A stretch of 64,000 bases of DNA from Botryotinia globosa. Its lineage: Eukaryota > Ascomycota > Leotiomycetes > Helotiales > Sclerotiniaceae. This document shows positions 23,597 to 35,125 of the stretch, in pieces. Location of the stretch: contig RCSZ01000007.1 in NCBI GenBank assembly GCA_014898425.1, positions 1,798,001 to 1,862,000 of the forward strand, read 5' to 3'. Made by a program: the position numbers and the translations under genes. The notes beneath the pieces are model-generated. The model did not search any database. It was not told the DNA's origin and saw only the letters and a program-made list of their open reading frames with translations. Position 1 is the first letter of the stretch. Each line of letters begins with the position of its first letter.

Positions 23597-24385
23597 TTTT
23601 TCTTTTGCGTATTCCAACAATCTTCGATCTATTACTCAAATATTCGCATATATTTATACTCTACAACCAAAAGCGCGAAGAAGATATCGAGAGCAATATG
23701 AATTGAGGTGATACAATGAATGATACTTTATATATCCATCCCCCAGACCACTATACATATGGTACTCTCGGATAAGCATAAGCGGAGAACCCGGAGAACC
23801 CGGGGAACCCGGGGAACCGAGGTTGCGCTAATGAGCTGATAAGAATCGATAAGACATTTCGATTTTTGATAGTTGCAGCAGCAGCTAATTAGCTTTTTCC
23901 CACGGATCGGATGGACTTCCTATCTAGATATACGAGTTATATCAACTTCCCAGAATTTTTCTCTTTTACTCTTGCGGGATAGTTCCGTGATTAAGAATTC
24001 AAGCGTCATGAACTTTCACAAGGGAAAAGTTGTTATCATGAGGTATGTGAGTGACGCTGGAGCTGGGGGTTTTGACAAGCGACGGATATCGCGATATGGG
24101 GATTATTCTACGAATGGAATGTGATATTGGGGGTTTGCTGGGGATAGCGCTGTTGGGCAAGGGAAGAAAATTGATCTGCAGATGTGCGTGAGGCGAAAGT
24201 ATTCGAGTCCCTGTTTTATCTCCATAGTTGTTGCTACTCTGTTTTGTCTCCAGCAGCACGAAAAAGCTGGGGTATCGAAGATATACGCTGTTTTCAATAT
24301 TCCATGTCAAACTGTATAATTATTATTTCAAATTATAAAAGTTGTATAAATCTGTTTATGGATTTTGAGATTAGAATATATTATA
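23597..24385. other. promoter-side flank of the SDR gene
   Basis: No gene is seen. A short GGAGAACCC/GGGGAACCC tandem (about 23786-23820, four copies of roughly 9 bp) is present. The sequence becomes steadily richer in A and T toward the transposon remnants that follow. Confidence 0.45.
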
Positions 24386-24889
24386 TATCCCCTAGACTGT
24401 TTTACTCTATAGCGCTCAATGTTGCCTGTACGCAGAGCAAAACCATCAATAACTTTGTAAATATTATTATATATATATAAAGTTTTATATTAAATTTGAA
24501 TATTAAAATTTATTTAAAAATAATAATAAATATTTGATATATCTCCTTATAACTTTTTTATTATAAAATAATATTGAAATGATTTTATAAATATTATTTA
24601 TTTCATTTTTGAAAACAAAAGATATTTATAAATGATTACCATACAATTTATATTTAAAAATACAAATCAAATCAAAAAACTTATATTTATAAAAAAGAAT
24701 ATATATATATAACACGATAGTATAAATAATTAAAAGATTATCAATTTATATTTATCAAAATAATAAATATTGAATAATTATTATAGAAAAATATATTGAA
24801 ATAATAAGAATTCTCGAAATCCTGATGTTTTGATTGGTTAATAGTTCCCTGTTAGGCGAGGGCGCTATAGAGTGACAGTCTAGGGGATA
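24386..24889. mobile_element. small AT-rich element with ~30-45-bp terminal inverted repeats
   Basis: The left end reads TATCCCCTAGACTGT, then CTCTATAGCGC about four bases later. The right end carries the inverse (GCGCTATAGAGTGACAGTC followed by TAGGGGATA). The inverted match continues weakly inside (GTTGCCTGTA against AACAGGGA), so the TIR is roughly 30-45 bp. The 400 bp between are close to pure A/T with no frame. The size, TIRs and lack of coding suit a non-autonomous DNA element (MITE-like) or its RIP-damaged remains. Target duplication cannot be settled because both flanks are TA-rich. Confidence 0.6.
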
Positions 24890-24912
24890 AACTATATGTT
24901 AAAAAAGAACTA

Positions 24913-25268
24913 TAGTAGAACTTGATTATACCGGAATGAAATATTTGACCAATCAAATCCGGTATATATAAGATTCCGGTATAAAAAATAGTGGTCCAAG
25001 CGTTTTTATCAAAATTTATTTTCGATTTTCATTCCAAACCCCGATATTTTCGAAAGTTTATTATGTGATCAAGCTTATTAATATTAAAAAAGCTTATTAA
25101 GCTAAATTCACTACCAAAATTTACACCGGATTTTTAAAAAATCAATCCGGTATTCCGGTTTTGCCTAAAAATCCGGTATTATTATATAAAAAGTGATCAA
25201 ATCAGGAAATTTTTCCGGTATATCCAAGATTCCGGTATATCCTAGTCCGGTATAGCCAAGTTCTACTG
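24913..25268. mobile_element. pogo-like MITE, copy 1, with TA target duplication
   Basis: The left end TAGTAGAACTTGATTATACCGG mirrors the right end (inverse: CAGTAGAACTTGGCTATACCGG), a TIR of about 22 bp with two or three changes. TA is present on both sides (24911-24912 and 25269-25270), the duplication typical of Tc1/mariner/pogo elements. The CAGTAGAACxTxxxTTA.CCGG style of TIR is the one seen in pogo/Fot-type elements, from general knowledge. Inside, CCGGTAT is repeated many times and GTGATCAAATCAGG occurs once. There is no ORF. A second decayed copy lies at 56244-56573. Confidence 0.75.
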
Positions 25269-25270
25269 TA

Positions 25271-27887
25271 GTATCATTATAAAGTATTGACATTCAACTA
25301 TTATCAATATATGATTTGAGATATTCGTTTCTCCGCTCTCCCAGGCTCCGGTACCTGCAAAGCCGGCCGTAGTTGGCGAGGGATAGTTTTCTATGCAGTC
25401 ATCTAGCATCTGGCACCACATCCGTCCCATCAGCCTTGATTGTGATGCCGGGTGTGTTTCGGTATTTGTCTGACTCGTGAGTCGTGAGTCTCGACTCTCA
25501 AATAGCAATCATTGTGTTGCTCAAATGATTATCCTGGTTTGATACCTGCATCTGTTTGAGATGAACGGTTGTGCGGCTGATTCCCCGTGGTTTTCGATGG
25601 AGATTGGTGGCAAATGCTTATGAACCTCAAAGTTTAATGTTTCTGCATCAAATTGATGGCTGCAAACCGTTCCCAGGCTTGCAGATATGGGGTGTTTAGC
25701 TCCGGCATTGGTTGCCGATTCTAAAAGAGTTCCAAGTTATTTATGCAAGAGCCTTTAGGTTGTGCTCAACATCATCTGACTTGTTTCTCGTCGCCGTTTA
25801 TCGAGTAGAGTAGAGTCGAGTTATGCTTGCTTATATCAACAGTTTTCAGAGTTCTAGATCCAAGAGTTGTGAGGATATCCGATGGGCACTCACCCAATGA
25901 CTTTGATGATATTACTATTTGGAAAACAGAAGCTACCAGGAGCAGCCAATCATATCAACAGTGTCGTATTCTTGGCCATTAGCATCGCCGCATGAACACT
26001 TTGAACCCGACTAACCTTACTCGGATCGTCTAGACCATACCCACCACATTACATTGTATGTAAATTTTAGACATTTTGATTGATGAAATACCAAACCTTG
26101 GAAATCGATGATGAAGACTTGAGCGCTCATCAAATACCTGGAACACCGCTACAAAGTGACATAAAAAGCTACAAGTTTTGACATAACACGAACAGAACCG
26201 GTCTCACAATTTAAAGTGGCAGGAAATGCTCCCTGCGTATAGTACTGTACTCCGAGATAGATTAATTCTCACCAAGGATTTCCGGAAGTCAGGGTATGCA
26301 CATTCCGCTTGATTGGATAATTTGAATCAATTTAGGCGTCGACCCCGCGATTTTCTTCTGAGATAGGGATATGAGTCCGACCACAGTATTATTTTATAGC
26401 ACACTTTCGGGGTTGTACTTGTGAATCGCCGTTAGCTTCAAGCCATTGGACCCCAGCTTATTACCTCCCCGACTTTGGAGCTCCCACTTTGTACAACAAT
26501 CAAATGTATCGAGCTGTGCCCGACGCTCGTATCTGGAGTATGGCCAAAGATTTTTGCGCGTGGGGTATGTTCCCATACTCCGAGGAAAACAGCTGAACTT
26601 GGAGGCTGCTTTTTGAAGATCATCGAAATTCAAACTTGTGGGTATTCCAGGATCTCCAGTTCCAACATAGTGTTGACTCCTTTTATGGCCAAACGTACAG
26701 ATAATCACAGTGCGCCGAGTGTAAAGACTGAGCATGCCATTGCAGACAGTTTGGAGGTGTGAACACGATTATTACTGGAGAGCAATGGTTAAAGTCCCTG
26801 CAGGACGACATCCCACGAGATATCTCCTTCCTGCAAACCGAGTCAATAACCTAGTTATCACTTCATACGCCCCAGGTCTAAAGAATCAATACATGTACTA
26901 CGTACAGTACATGCTGCATCTCTGCTTCATGATTGGGGTAAGGGAACTTGTGAGACTGTAAAACCAAGAAAGCTATCGAAGAAGCATCTCAACCAAGATA
27001 AATATCCGGATTGCATCCTTTCCAAAGAACTTTCTTTGGATATCAAACCTATCAGGTAGATCATGCTTTATGGTCGGTGTATATCATGTATGCATTCTTT
27101 CCAAGCACGTACTTGAACAAGCATTGTGATAGAGTATATAGAATCTAGAATATATAATGTATGGATAGTATAGATTTCAGTTTGTCGATGAATATTTCAG
27201 TGAATAGACCATAGACCAAACATAAAAGCAGCATCTGATTCTCATGCTCAAAGAAGGGGAAATGTTTTTGTGGATGCATGCTCGCACGGTCTAGATACCA
27301 AAGTACCCAGCCAAAAATCATCTTCAAAGCGGCACGTGTGTAATCCCAGTAATCCCAGTACTGGTACTTTTGACTTACTCTCTTCTGTACATACCTAGAT
27401 TTCTACACCTTTATCATTATACCTAGGTAATTCCTACCTACCTGTTAAATTTCGTGATCATTGTGCGACAGCAACCCTTACCTTGCAAGTACCTTATCCG
27501 CATGCTTCAAGATCAATTCCTCAATTTTTGAAATGAGAGCCATAGCTCAACTCAGCTATACATACCAAATTCACCAAATCTCACTCAGTCGCGAAGTTCG
27601 AACTGTTTCACAGCTGCAAACCTAGCTGCTCATCAAAGCACTCCCGCTCACACATCGACGTCATCCGAACCTCCCGATCATCCGAGTTCTAAATTTGCGA
27701 TTTATCGCGATTGAAACACACATGAGTACATAATAAATTCGCGGACTGCTCAAAGACTTAGGGCTCACAAAGCTGTTAGAAGTGGTGTTGTTTAGGCGGA
27801 TTAGGGGTCTGGAACAATAAATGTATATGGTTCTGTGAAACAGGCATTACACAGCAAGTAACAGGATCTTAGAAGGCGCTCACAGAA
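25271..27887. other. 2.6-kb region without a convincing gene, upstream of the C6 regulator
   Basis: Base composition returns to normal after the MITE. Short frames on both strands (for example 26394-26735 minus) lack family features and codon regularity. Near 27405-27445 there are TACCTAG and ACCTAGGTAATTCCTACCTACCTG motifs. The last 400 bp, C/A-rich with short upstream ATGs, look like a long 5' leader for the regulator at 27888. The region could hold a non-coding RNA, but nothing proves it. Confidence 0.4.
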
Positions 27888-30800
27888 ATGATGCCCTCGG
27901 GTCAACATCAAAACTTTCAGGCGCAGAATGCCTCTGATTATCAGAATGCAAATCACTCTCATCAACTGTTAGCACAGGACACCCCGCCCCTTGATGTATT
28001 AGGAACGCCTAATCTTGAAGGATTCGCGTTTCCCTATGTATTCGGGGAGAATACCGTAACTCCAGGTGAGCTGAAGTTGGATAGCACTTCAGATCCATTT
28101 AATCTCGCGAATTCTACCGAACATCGAGATTCCATATCATCTATACCTCCCATGCATCGAAATGGTTATGGCAGCATATCTGGACCAACGGCTCGGCATC
28201 CTAGCTTTAGTGGGGGGTCAGATGAAGCAAGTCCCACAAGCAGTCGAATGGTAGGAAATTTTCACCAAGGCGACACCTCTATGGTGGATGATCTCAAGAC
28301 GAATACAGGAGGTTCTGGGGATGGCAGTGAAGAGAAAGGAAAGGACAAACCTGAATTGGCACCTGCATGGACCGAACTCAAAACTAAAGCAGGTAAAGAG
28401 CGAAAAAGATTGCCACTGGCTTGTACAGCATGCCGAAGAAAAAAGATTCGTTGTTCAGGAGAGAAGCCTGCATGTGTAAATTGCACCAGGTCGAAAATTC
28501 CTTGTGTGTACAAGGTCACGACAAAAAAAGCGACGCCAAGAACGGATTACATGGCAATGCTTGACAAGAGGATAAAGCGAATGGAAACGCGCATCATGAA
28601 TACTATGCCAAAGGAAGAACAAAAAGAACAAACTGGCACGCTTTCATTAGCAAGAGCTAATGTTAAGCCTCCAATTCCGGGAACCTTACCATCTAAAACT
28701 TCTGCTGGAAAAAAACGAACCGCAGAAGAAGCATTTGGGTCAGATTTGAATGATTGGTCGAAGTCGGCGATTAAGCTTCCGAAGGAGAACGGGAAAGCGG
28801 CTTTGAAATCCAAGGTTGTATCAGCACAGGAAGACGCAGAAAGCAAACTCCTGAAAGATGGCAAAGATAAGCTACCTTCGCGAGAGCTTCAAGAGCACTT
28901 GGCAGAGGTATTCTTCGAAAAGGTTTACGGCCAGACGTATCATTTACTACACAAGCCAAGCTTCATGATGAAATTAAAGTTAGTTTTGACACAAATAATC
29001 TGATTCTGAATACTAACAAAATGTGTAGGTCCGAAGCACTCCCTCCTGTCCTAGTGTTAGCCGTCTGTGCTTGCGCAGCTCGATTTTCCGATCATGTTGA
29101 ATTGACTACAGCGCCGCCCTTTCTAAAAGGGGAAGAGTGGGCCTCTGAAGCTCGTGATATTGTTTTGAAACGATACGACTTTCCAAATATCACAATTTTG
29201 ACGTGCCTGCTTATTTTGGGGTTTCATGAATTTGGCACTTGTCATGGCGGTAGAAGCTGGGCATTGGCAGGGCAGGCAATCCGGATGGCATATGCTTTAC
29301 AACTACATAAAGATCTTGACTACGACCCTCAGAAGCCGAAGCTTGATGAGAAAGGCAATGCGGTGAAACTCAGCTTCATCGATAGGGAAATCCGACGAAG
29401 AACAATGTGGGCATGCTTTCTCATGGATAGGTTTGAATCTTCTGGAACTGGTCGACCAACATTTGTCAAAGAAGAAACTCTTGAGATTCAGTTGCCTGTG
29501 AAGGAGAACATGTTTCTGCTCGACATTCCAGGACCAACAGAAAGTCTCCACGGGGAGGTTGTACATCAGAGCACGCCTAGTGGTCCAAGATTGGCTAGCC
29601 CAAAACAAAATTTAGGTGTAGCAGCATATGTGATTCGATCAATTGCACTGTATTCGAATATTGTCACTCATTTCAATCAAGGTGGTTTCGACAAAGATCC
29701 ATATCTTATATGGTCACCGGAATCGAAGTACTCTAGCCTAGTCAAGAAATTGAAGGGATTTAAAGAAGCTATGCCAAAAGAGATGGTATATAATGCCGAA
29801 AATCTTAGTTCACATCGATCCGAGGGACTAGCAAATCAGTTCATATTTCTTTACATTGTCATTGAACAATCGAATCTATTCCTCGATCACTATCCGGTAA
29901 TTTTAGAACGGAGTGGGCCTCGATCCGATGCTTCCAAAGAATTCATAACTCAACAAGAGTCCAAATCGATAGAAGCAGCCGGTCGCATCGCTGGACTTAT
30001 AGATGACGGAAAATCTTTGTCTCTCACTGCACCTTTTGTTGGGTATTGTGCATTCTCGGCCAGTATGCTTTTAGTCGGTGGTATCTTTTCGGGAAATCCT
30101 AGTTTGGAAGAGTCTTCTAGGAAGCACCTTACAATTACTCTGCGATACATAACAATGATGAAGAAACACTGGGGCATGTTTCACTCGTTATCGGAAACTC
30201 TCAGAAGTCATTATAAAGCATGTGCAGACAAAGTTATTGCTGGTTCGAGTAACGACTCGAGGTCAAGCATCCCTCAATACGGAGACTGGTTTGATAAATT
30301 CCCACATGGTGTATCACAGTCTGACTTTGAAGATCCTGCTGCGGCTGTCAAGAAAGAGAGAGGGGACGATGCTGTTCTCGAACAAAAGTCGGACTTGAAG
30401 ACTGTGGCGAATTACGTCAAGGATCTACCCACCGCCTCCCCCAAACAACAACCAAATTCCAAGCCGGCAAAGCAAAAGGCAAAAAGAACCCAATCTACAT
30501 CACAGTCTTCACATCCCCCACAGCTGGACACCATGCAAGCCATGCCTTCTGATATGCAAGCTTCACATCAAGGAATGCAGGTATCGACCCCATCATCCTC
30601 TCATCCACAGATGACATCTCAACAAGCACCTCAAAATTCATATAACCAAAGTATTATGTCACCAGCTGCTCTCTATCCGCCACCACAGTATGTTAATCAT
30701 CACGACCTTCTCATGCGGTCGCAACGATCGCAACAACCACACAATATAGGCCAGCGGCAACTTAATGAAGTTTTAGGATTCGATTACGCGACAATGGATC

Positions 30801-31171
30801 ACTCGGCTATGAATGGCAACGGTTTGCATGGTGGTATCATGAACGACAATAGTATGAATGGCAGTATAAATAACAGTGGTACGCCAGGCACAAATCATAA
30901 TGGCGATGGATCAATGTTGAATTGGGGAGATATTGGCCTGGGCGGAATGGGTAATGGGTATGATATGCTGGGCCTTGAGAATGGAATGCCTAACGCATGG
31001 TATCCGCCTTTTAATTTGAGTCCGCCTCCTATCAATGTGGACGGAATGAACGATGATGCATATGGAGGTAATTCTGTTGGAGGAGATTTCGAAATGAGAA
31101 TGGGTGGTCAGGGTATGATGGGTATGAATATGGGTGGAGTAAATGGAGGTGGTGGTATGAATGGGCATTGA
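27888..31171 (+). CDS. Zn(II)2Cys6 transcription factor with fungal-specific TF domain
   Basis: Exons 27888-28978 and 29029-31171 join to 1077 residues across a 50-nt intron (GTTAGT, TACTAAC, GTGTAG). The zinc cluster CTACRRKKIRCSGEKPACVNC continues to ..SKIPC (about residues 180-207), followed by a Lys/Arg-rich linker. The middle holds the fungal_trans dimer/ligand domain (PF04082 type): LPPVLVLAVCACAARFSDH, then GRSWALAGQAIRMAYALQLHKD and RRRTMWACFLMDRFESSGTGRP. The C-terminal 300 residues are Gln/Pro/Ser-rich, then a Met/Gly/Asn-rich tail likely used for activation. The nuclear role is certain by family; targets are unknown. The long leader with upstream ATGs hints at translational control. 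Confidence 0.9.
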
Positions 31172-32055
31172 TGAAGTATTGACCTGTATCATTCTTGCTT
31201 GAGGTGGTTGTCAATAGGAAAATATGGAGAAAATTATATAATTCTGCGTTTGGAGTTTGGATTTGGATTTGGATTTCTACACGGTTTAGTGCCAGTCCGG
31301 TTTGTATTTAGGTATGGATGGGTATTGTAACAAACATATCCTTGGCTGGGTGGTTTGGGTGATCGGTTGGTCGGTTTGCTTAAGGGATGGGTTCTTTCTA
31401 GGGCAAACGGAAAACGGAGAAAACTTCTCACGAGGGCTGTATGGAATGACTGGGACGGACTGGGTACTTCTGGTTTCTATTCTTTTTTGAAAATAAGGAG
31501 TTGGCGGAGTGCGAATGAGTCGTATATGTTAGACACCAGACAAGATGTTGGGAGTAGCAAGGAGACTTGAAACTTGAGACTTGGGTATCCAAAGATATAT
31601 GTGGAATACGAAATGCCTGAACGCGTTATGATTATATATGGCATTGCGATGTACAATTTAGGGAAGTTATATATATCGGTATGGGAGATGTGGATATTAG
31701 AGGATGAGATGAAAATATGAGAATCAATATGTTTATTGATATGATAATATATGTATGTCATATTGCATTGAGTATTGTTTTTTTTTCGATGATTTTAATT
31801 CATCCTTTTGATTGAGTGTGTCTGCTTGAACTTACAAGATCATTCTGAGTGTAAGACTGCCCAGGTGTAGATGGAAATTCCAGGCCTATAACCAATGCGG
31901 TCGATATGATATTTTCTGTTTCGCAGCATGTCGAACAACATTAAATTAGTTGTGGAGAAGCATTAATCAAGAATTCACAATTAGCTCTTACACACATAAC
32001 AAAACAATGGATTGGTATCTCAACTGTTCCTCACTACCGGTATTAATCTACACAT
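31172..32055. other. convergent intergenic region
   Basis: This is 3'-flanking DNA between the C6 regulator and the DRS1 gene. It holds a TTTGGA hexamer run (about 31247-31275) and a poly-T run near 31780. No gene is seen. Confidence 0.5.
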
Positions 32056-34515
32056 CTATCTCCTCTTTGCTCCTCCCGTTCTCATAGGCCTCATAGGTTT
32101 CTTTCCACCTGGTCCAGGAGGTTTTCCACCCTTAACCTTCTTCTTCCCCTTCTCCTTAGCCAAGACGCCCTTTCCATCTCTCTCCTGTCTACCCTTCTTC
32201 CAGACCCTCCCCTCTAATCTCTCTCCCTTATCATCCAACTTCTTCTTGTCTTTATTACTCAACTTGCCCTTTTTCTTTCCCCCCACCACGCCATTCAATT
32301 CCTCAACACCCAATTTCTTCGCCGCCAACTTCTCCTTCTCAGTCTCAAACCATGTTCTCTTAGGTCTTCCCTTGATTTCCGCTTCGTGATCTATGAAATT
32401 TTGTCCCTTGCGAACCTCCATTTCTGCTTGCGCAAGAATCTTATCTTCTTTTTCTTCTTTCAAAATTTCTTCAATCTCATCTGCCATCTCATCAACCTTC
32501 TCGCTCCAACCATCTGCCTCGCTAGCCTCGATCACTCGACTAACAACCTTGGCTCCTTGTGTACGACTAGACTTTACTGCTGCTTTGACAACTTTACGAT
32601 CGGGTTCTGCAGCAATAGTACAAGCACGTCCCGAACGACCAGCACGAGCTGTACGTCCGACACGATGAAGATAGATGTCGTGAGATTGAGGGGCTTCATA
32701 GTTGATTACTGTGTCAACACCCTTGATATCGAGACCACGGGAGGCAAGATCAGTAGCGAGAAGGAACGAGGCTTTTCCATCACGGAATGCTTCTACACTT
32801 TTGATACGCTGAATTCATTCGTTAGTGGAATATCAGTGACGGGAGTAGAAGTAGAAGCATACCTGTTCTTGACTCATGCTACCGTGCAATTCAGTAGCTT
32901 TGAGACCAGACAATCCAAAGATAATACGTGCTCTATGAGCTTCCTTCTTCTGTCTAAAGAAGACAATGACTCGATCAGTGTAGACATTTGCGCAGAGATA
33001 CAGAAGATAACCCATGCGTTTACCCTCTCTTCCTGGACGAAGACGAATGAACTCTTGTGTCAAAGTGCCCGCAGTTGACTTCTGGGAATCAACAAGTAAT
33101 CGAACAGGTCGGTTGAGACCAACACGGATAAGATTATCTACAGATGAAGACATTGTTGCAGAGAACAACATAGTCTGTCTTGACTTAGGAATAGTCGTTA
33201 AAATTTCATTCAACTCATCAGCGAAACCAGCTTCAAGCATTCTGTCGGCTTCATCGAGAACAAGAATCTCCAGTGTATCGACAGTAAAACTTGGGGAATT
33301 GCGCATATGATCGATGAAACGACCTGGAGTAGCAATAATGACATCTGGACGAAGACGTAATTCAGCTTCTTGAACTTTCAAACTAAGACCTCCGACTGCC
33401 AAACAAAATTTGATATCTGTATGACTTGCGAGTTTCGTAGCGACTGCATGACATTGGATTGCCAATTCACGAGTTGGCATAAGAATAGCCACTCTACTGG
33501 TTGGCACTTTCTTTGGTCTGTATAGAAGACGTTCAAGAACTGGAACAATAAATGCTGCTGTCTTTCCAGAACCAGTGACAGCACCACCAACAACATCCTT
33601 TCCAAGTAAAGCGACAGGTATAGTTTTCGATTGAATTGGTGTAGGTTGCGTGAAACCGACAGTGGCAAGACCTCGAAGAATTGGTCGAGATAATGACATG
33701 CTTTGGAATGTTGTATTGAGTTCTTGTTTTGCACCCTTGACTGGCTTTTCTTCAGGAGCGAAAAATGCCTCTCTCTTAGCAGCTTCTTCTGGGTCATCGT
33801 CCATATCCTCATCTTCGTCGGAACCCTCGGAAGCAGCATCGTCTGGGTGAGGTGCCGGAGATGCGACTGAGTCGTTATCTGAACCGTCATCTTCTCCCTC
33901 TTCATCATCTTCTGCATCAGAATCCTCCTCTGCTCCAGACTCTTCCGCAGATCCAGCGCCCATTCCGAATCCATCTTCGGCCATGAATTCATCATCTTCA
34001 TCCTCAAAATCCATACCCTCGGGCGCATCTTGTTCTTCGTCTGAAGCTATGGCGTCTTCTTGGTCTGCCATTACTTCTTCATCTGCTTCTCCCTTCTTTC
34101 CAGAAGCCTTATTCTTTTCTCTTCTTCGTGCAATAATTTCATCAATATCCACTGCTTTTTTATCACCTCCATTGAGTCCCTTCTTCGCTCCATCAAATCC
34201 CCAACCCTCAAACTCCTCTAAATCTGCGCCACCTGTTCCGTCTGCTTCCAATGCAAATTCAAAATCGGAGTCCATTGCCCCATCATCGGCATCCTTAATT
34301 CCCCATATTCCCTCTTCTTCCACCTCTTCTTCCTCAGACTTCTTCTTTGATTTTTTGGACTTTTTTGTAGAAGCAGTATCATCGTTGCGTTTGCGTTTTT
34401 TGTTCGAGGAAGGATCTAGAGGCAATTCTTCTTCAACCACATTAGTTAAGTCTTCGCCTTCATTATCTGATAGTGTGAGAACAAAGTCATCGTCGCGATT
34501 GCGTTTGGGTGCCAT
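32056..34515 (-). CDS. DRS1: DEAD-box RNA helicase of the DRS1/DDX27 type
   Basis: DRS1 unwinds pre-rRNA in the nucleolus during 27S processing and 60S assembly. Exons 34515-32863 and 32808-32056 join to 801 residues across a 54-nt intron. The N-terminal 240 residues are acidic ([24 protein letters not shown]) with a KKSKKSKKK nuclear signal. Helicase motifs in order: Q-motif (GFTQPTPIQ), GAVTGSGKT (about residues 308-316), PTRELA, DEAD (about 421), SAT, and in exon 2 [11 protein letters not shown] (about 600). The C-terminus is very basic ([13 protein letters not shown] ... GGAKRR), as in yeast Drs1. The intron lies between SMSQEQ and RIKSVEAF. The opposite-strand frames here (such as 33983-34609) are shadows of the acidic repeats. 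Confidence 0.95.
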
Positions 34516-35125
34516 GTTTGGGTTATACTGTCTTAAGATTTTCGATCACTGGAGAAAAAAAGTTAGAGGGTGGTTTTACCGCCCGGCAGAATCTTTTTTT
34601 GCTGACTAAATTGGTTAGTTTTCATGGACTGCATAAATCTCGAGCACGACAAATGATGTGCATAAATCATGCTTCACAATTATAGTAGGAGGAAAATCAC
34701 AATAATAAAGCTTTAACAGAGGAACAGATGTTGATTTCATGTATTATTTCCTGTGTATTTCTCAATTTAAGTACATTCAGTTCAATAAAAGCTCCGTCGG
34801 TCGTTCATTAACTGCAGATCTTTGAGTAATTTAGCATCAAAGGTTAGAAATTCCTCGCAAACTGTATTCCATCGTTCAATGCTTCCATTCTTTCCCTCAT
34901 TTTGTCAACTCCAAATTCTTCACATTCAACCCAGAACCTTTCCCTGATTATCACCCTCGAAAATAGAAGCAATTAAAATCAATGATCCTAAGCACAGCCG
35001 CCTCCAGAGTGATGGAATCTGCTATGGTGACACATTGAAAAGAAAAGAAGAAAAATGGAAATAAAGGGTATTGGATATTCGAAAATCGAGACTGTCTCAA
35101 TCAATCACGCTCATGATTAAGACAG
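34516..35125. other. intergenic spacer with the DRS1 promoter
   Basis: No gene is seen. The left part is the DRS1 upstream region and the right part the 3' UTR of the GNAT gene. An A-rich stretch lies at about 35037-35065. Confidence 0.5.

Noticed and set aside
26394..26735. 113-codon minus-strand ORF
   Set aside because: No domain, no splice context, and an equally long frame on the other strand.
33983..34609. 208-codon Ser-rich plus-strand ORF
   Set aside because: It is antisense to the acidic N-terminus of DRS1; the Ser runs are the mirror of Glu/Asp codons.
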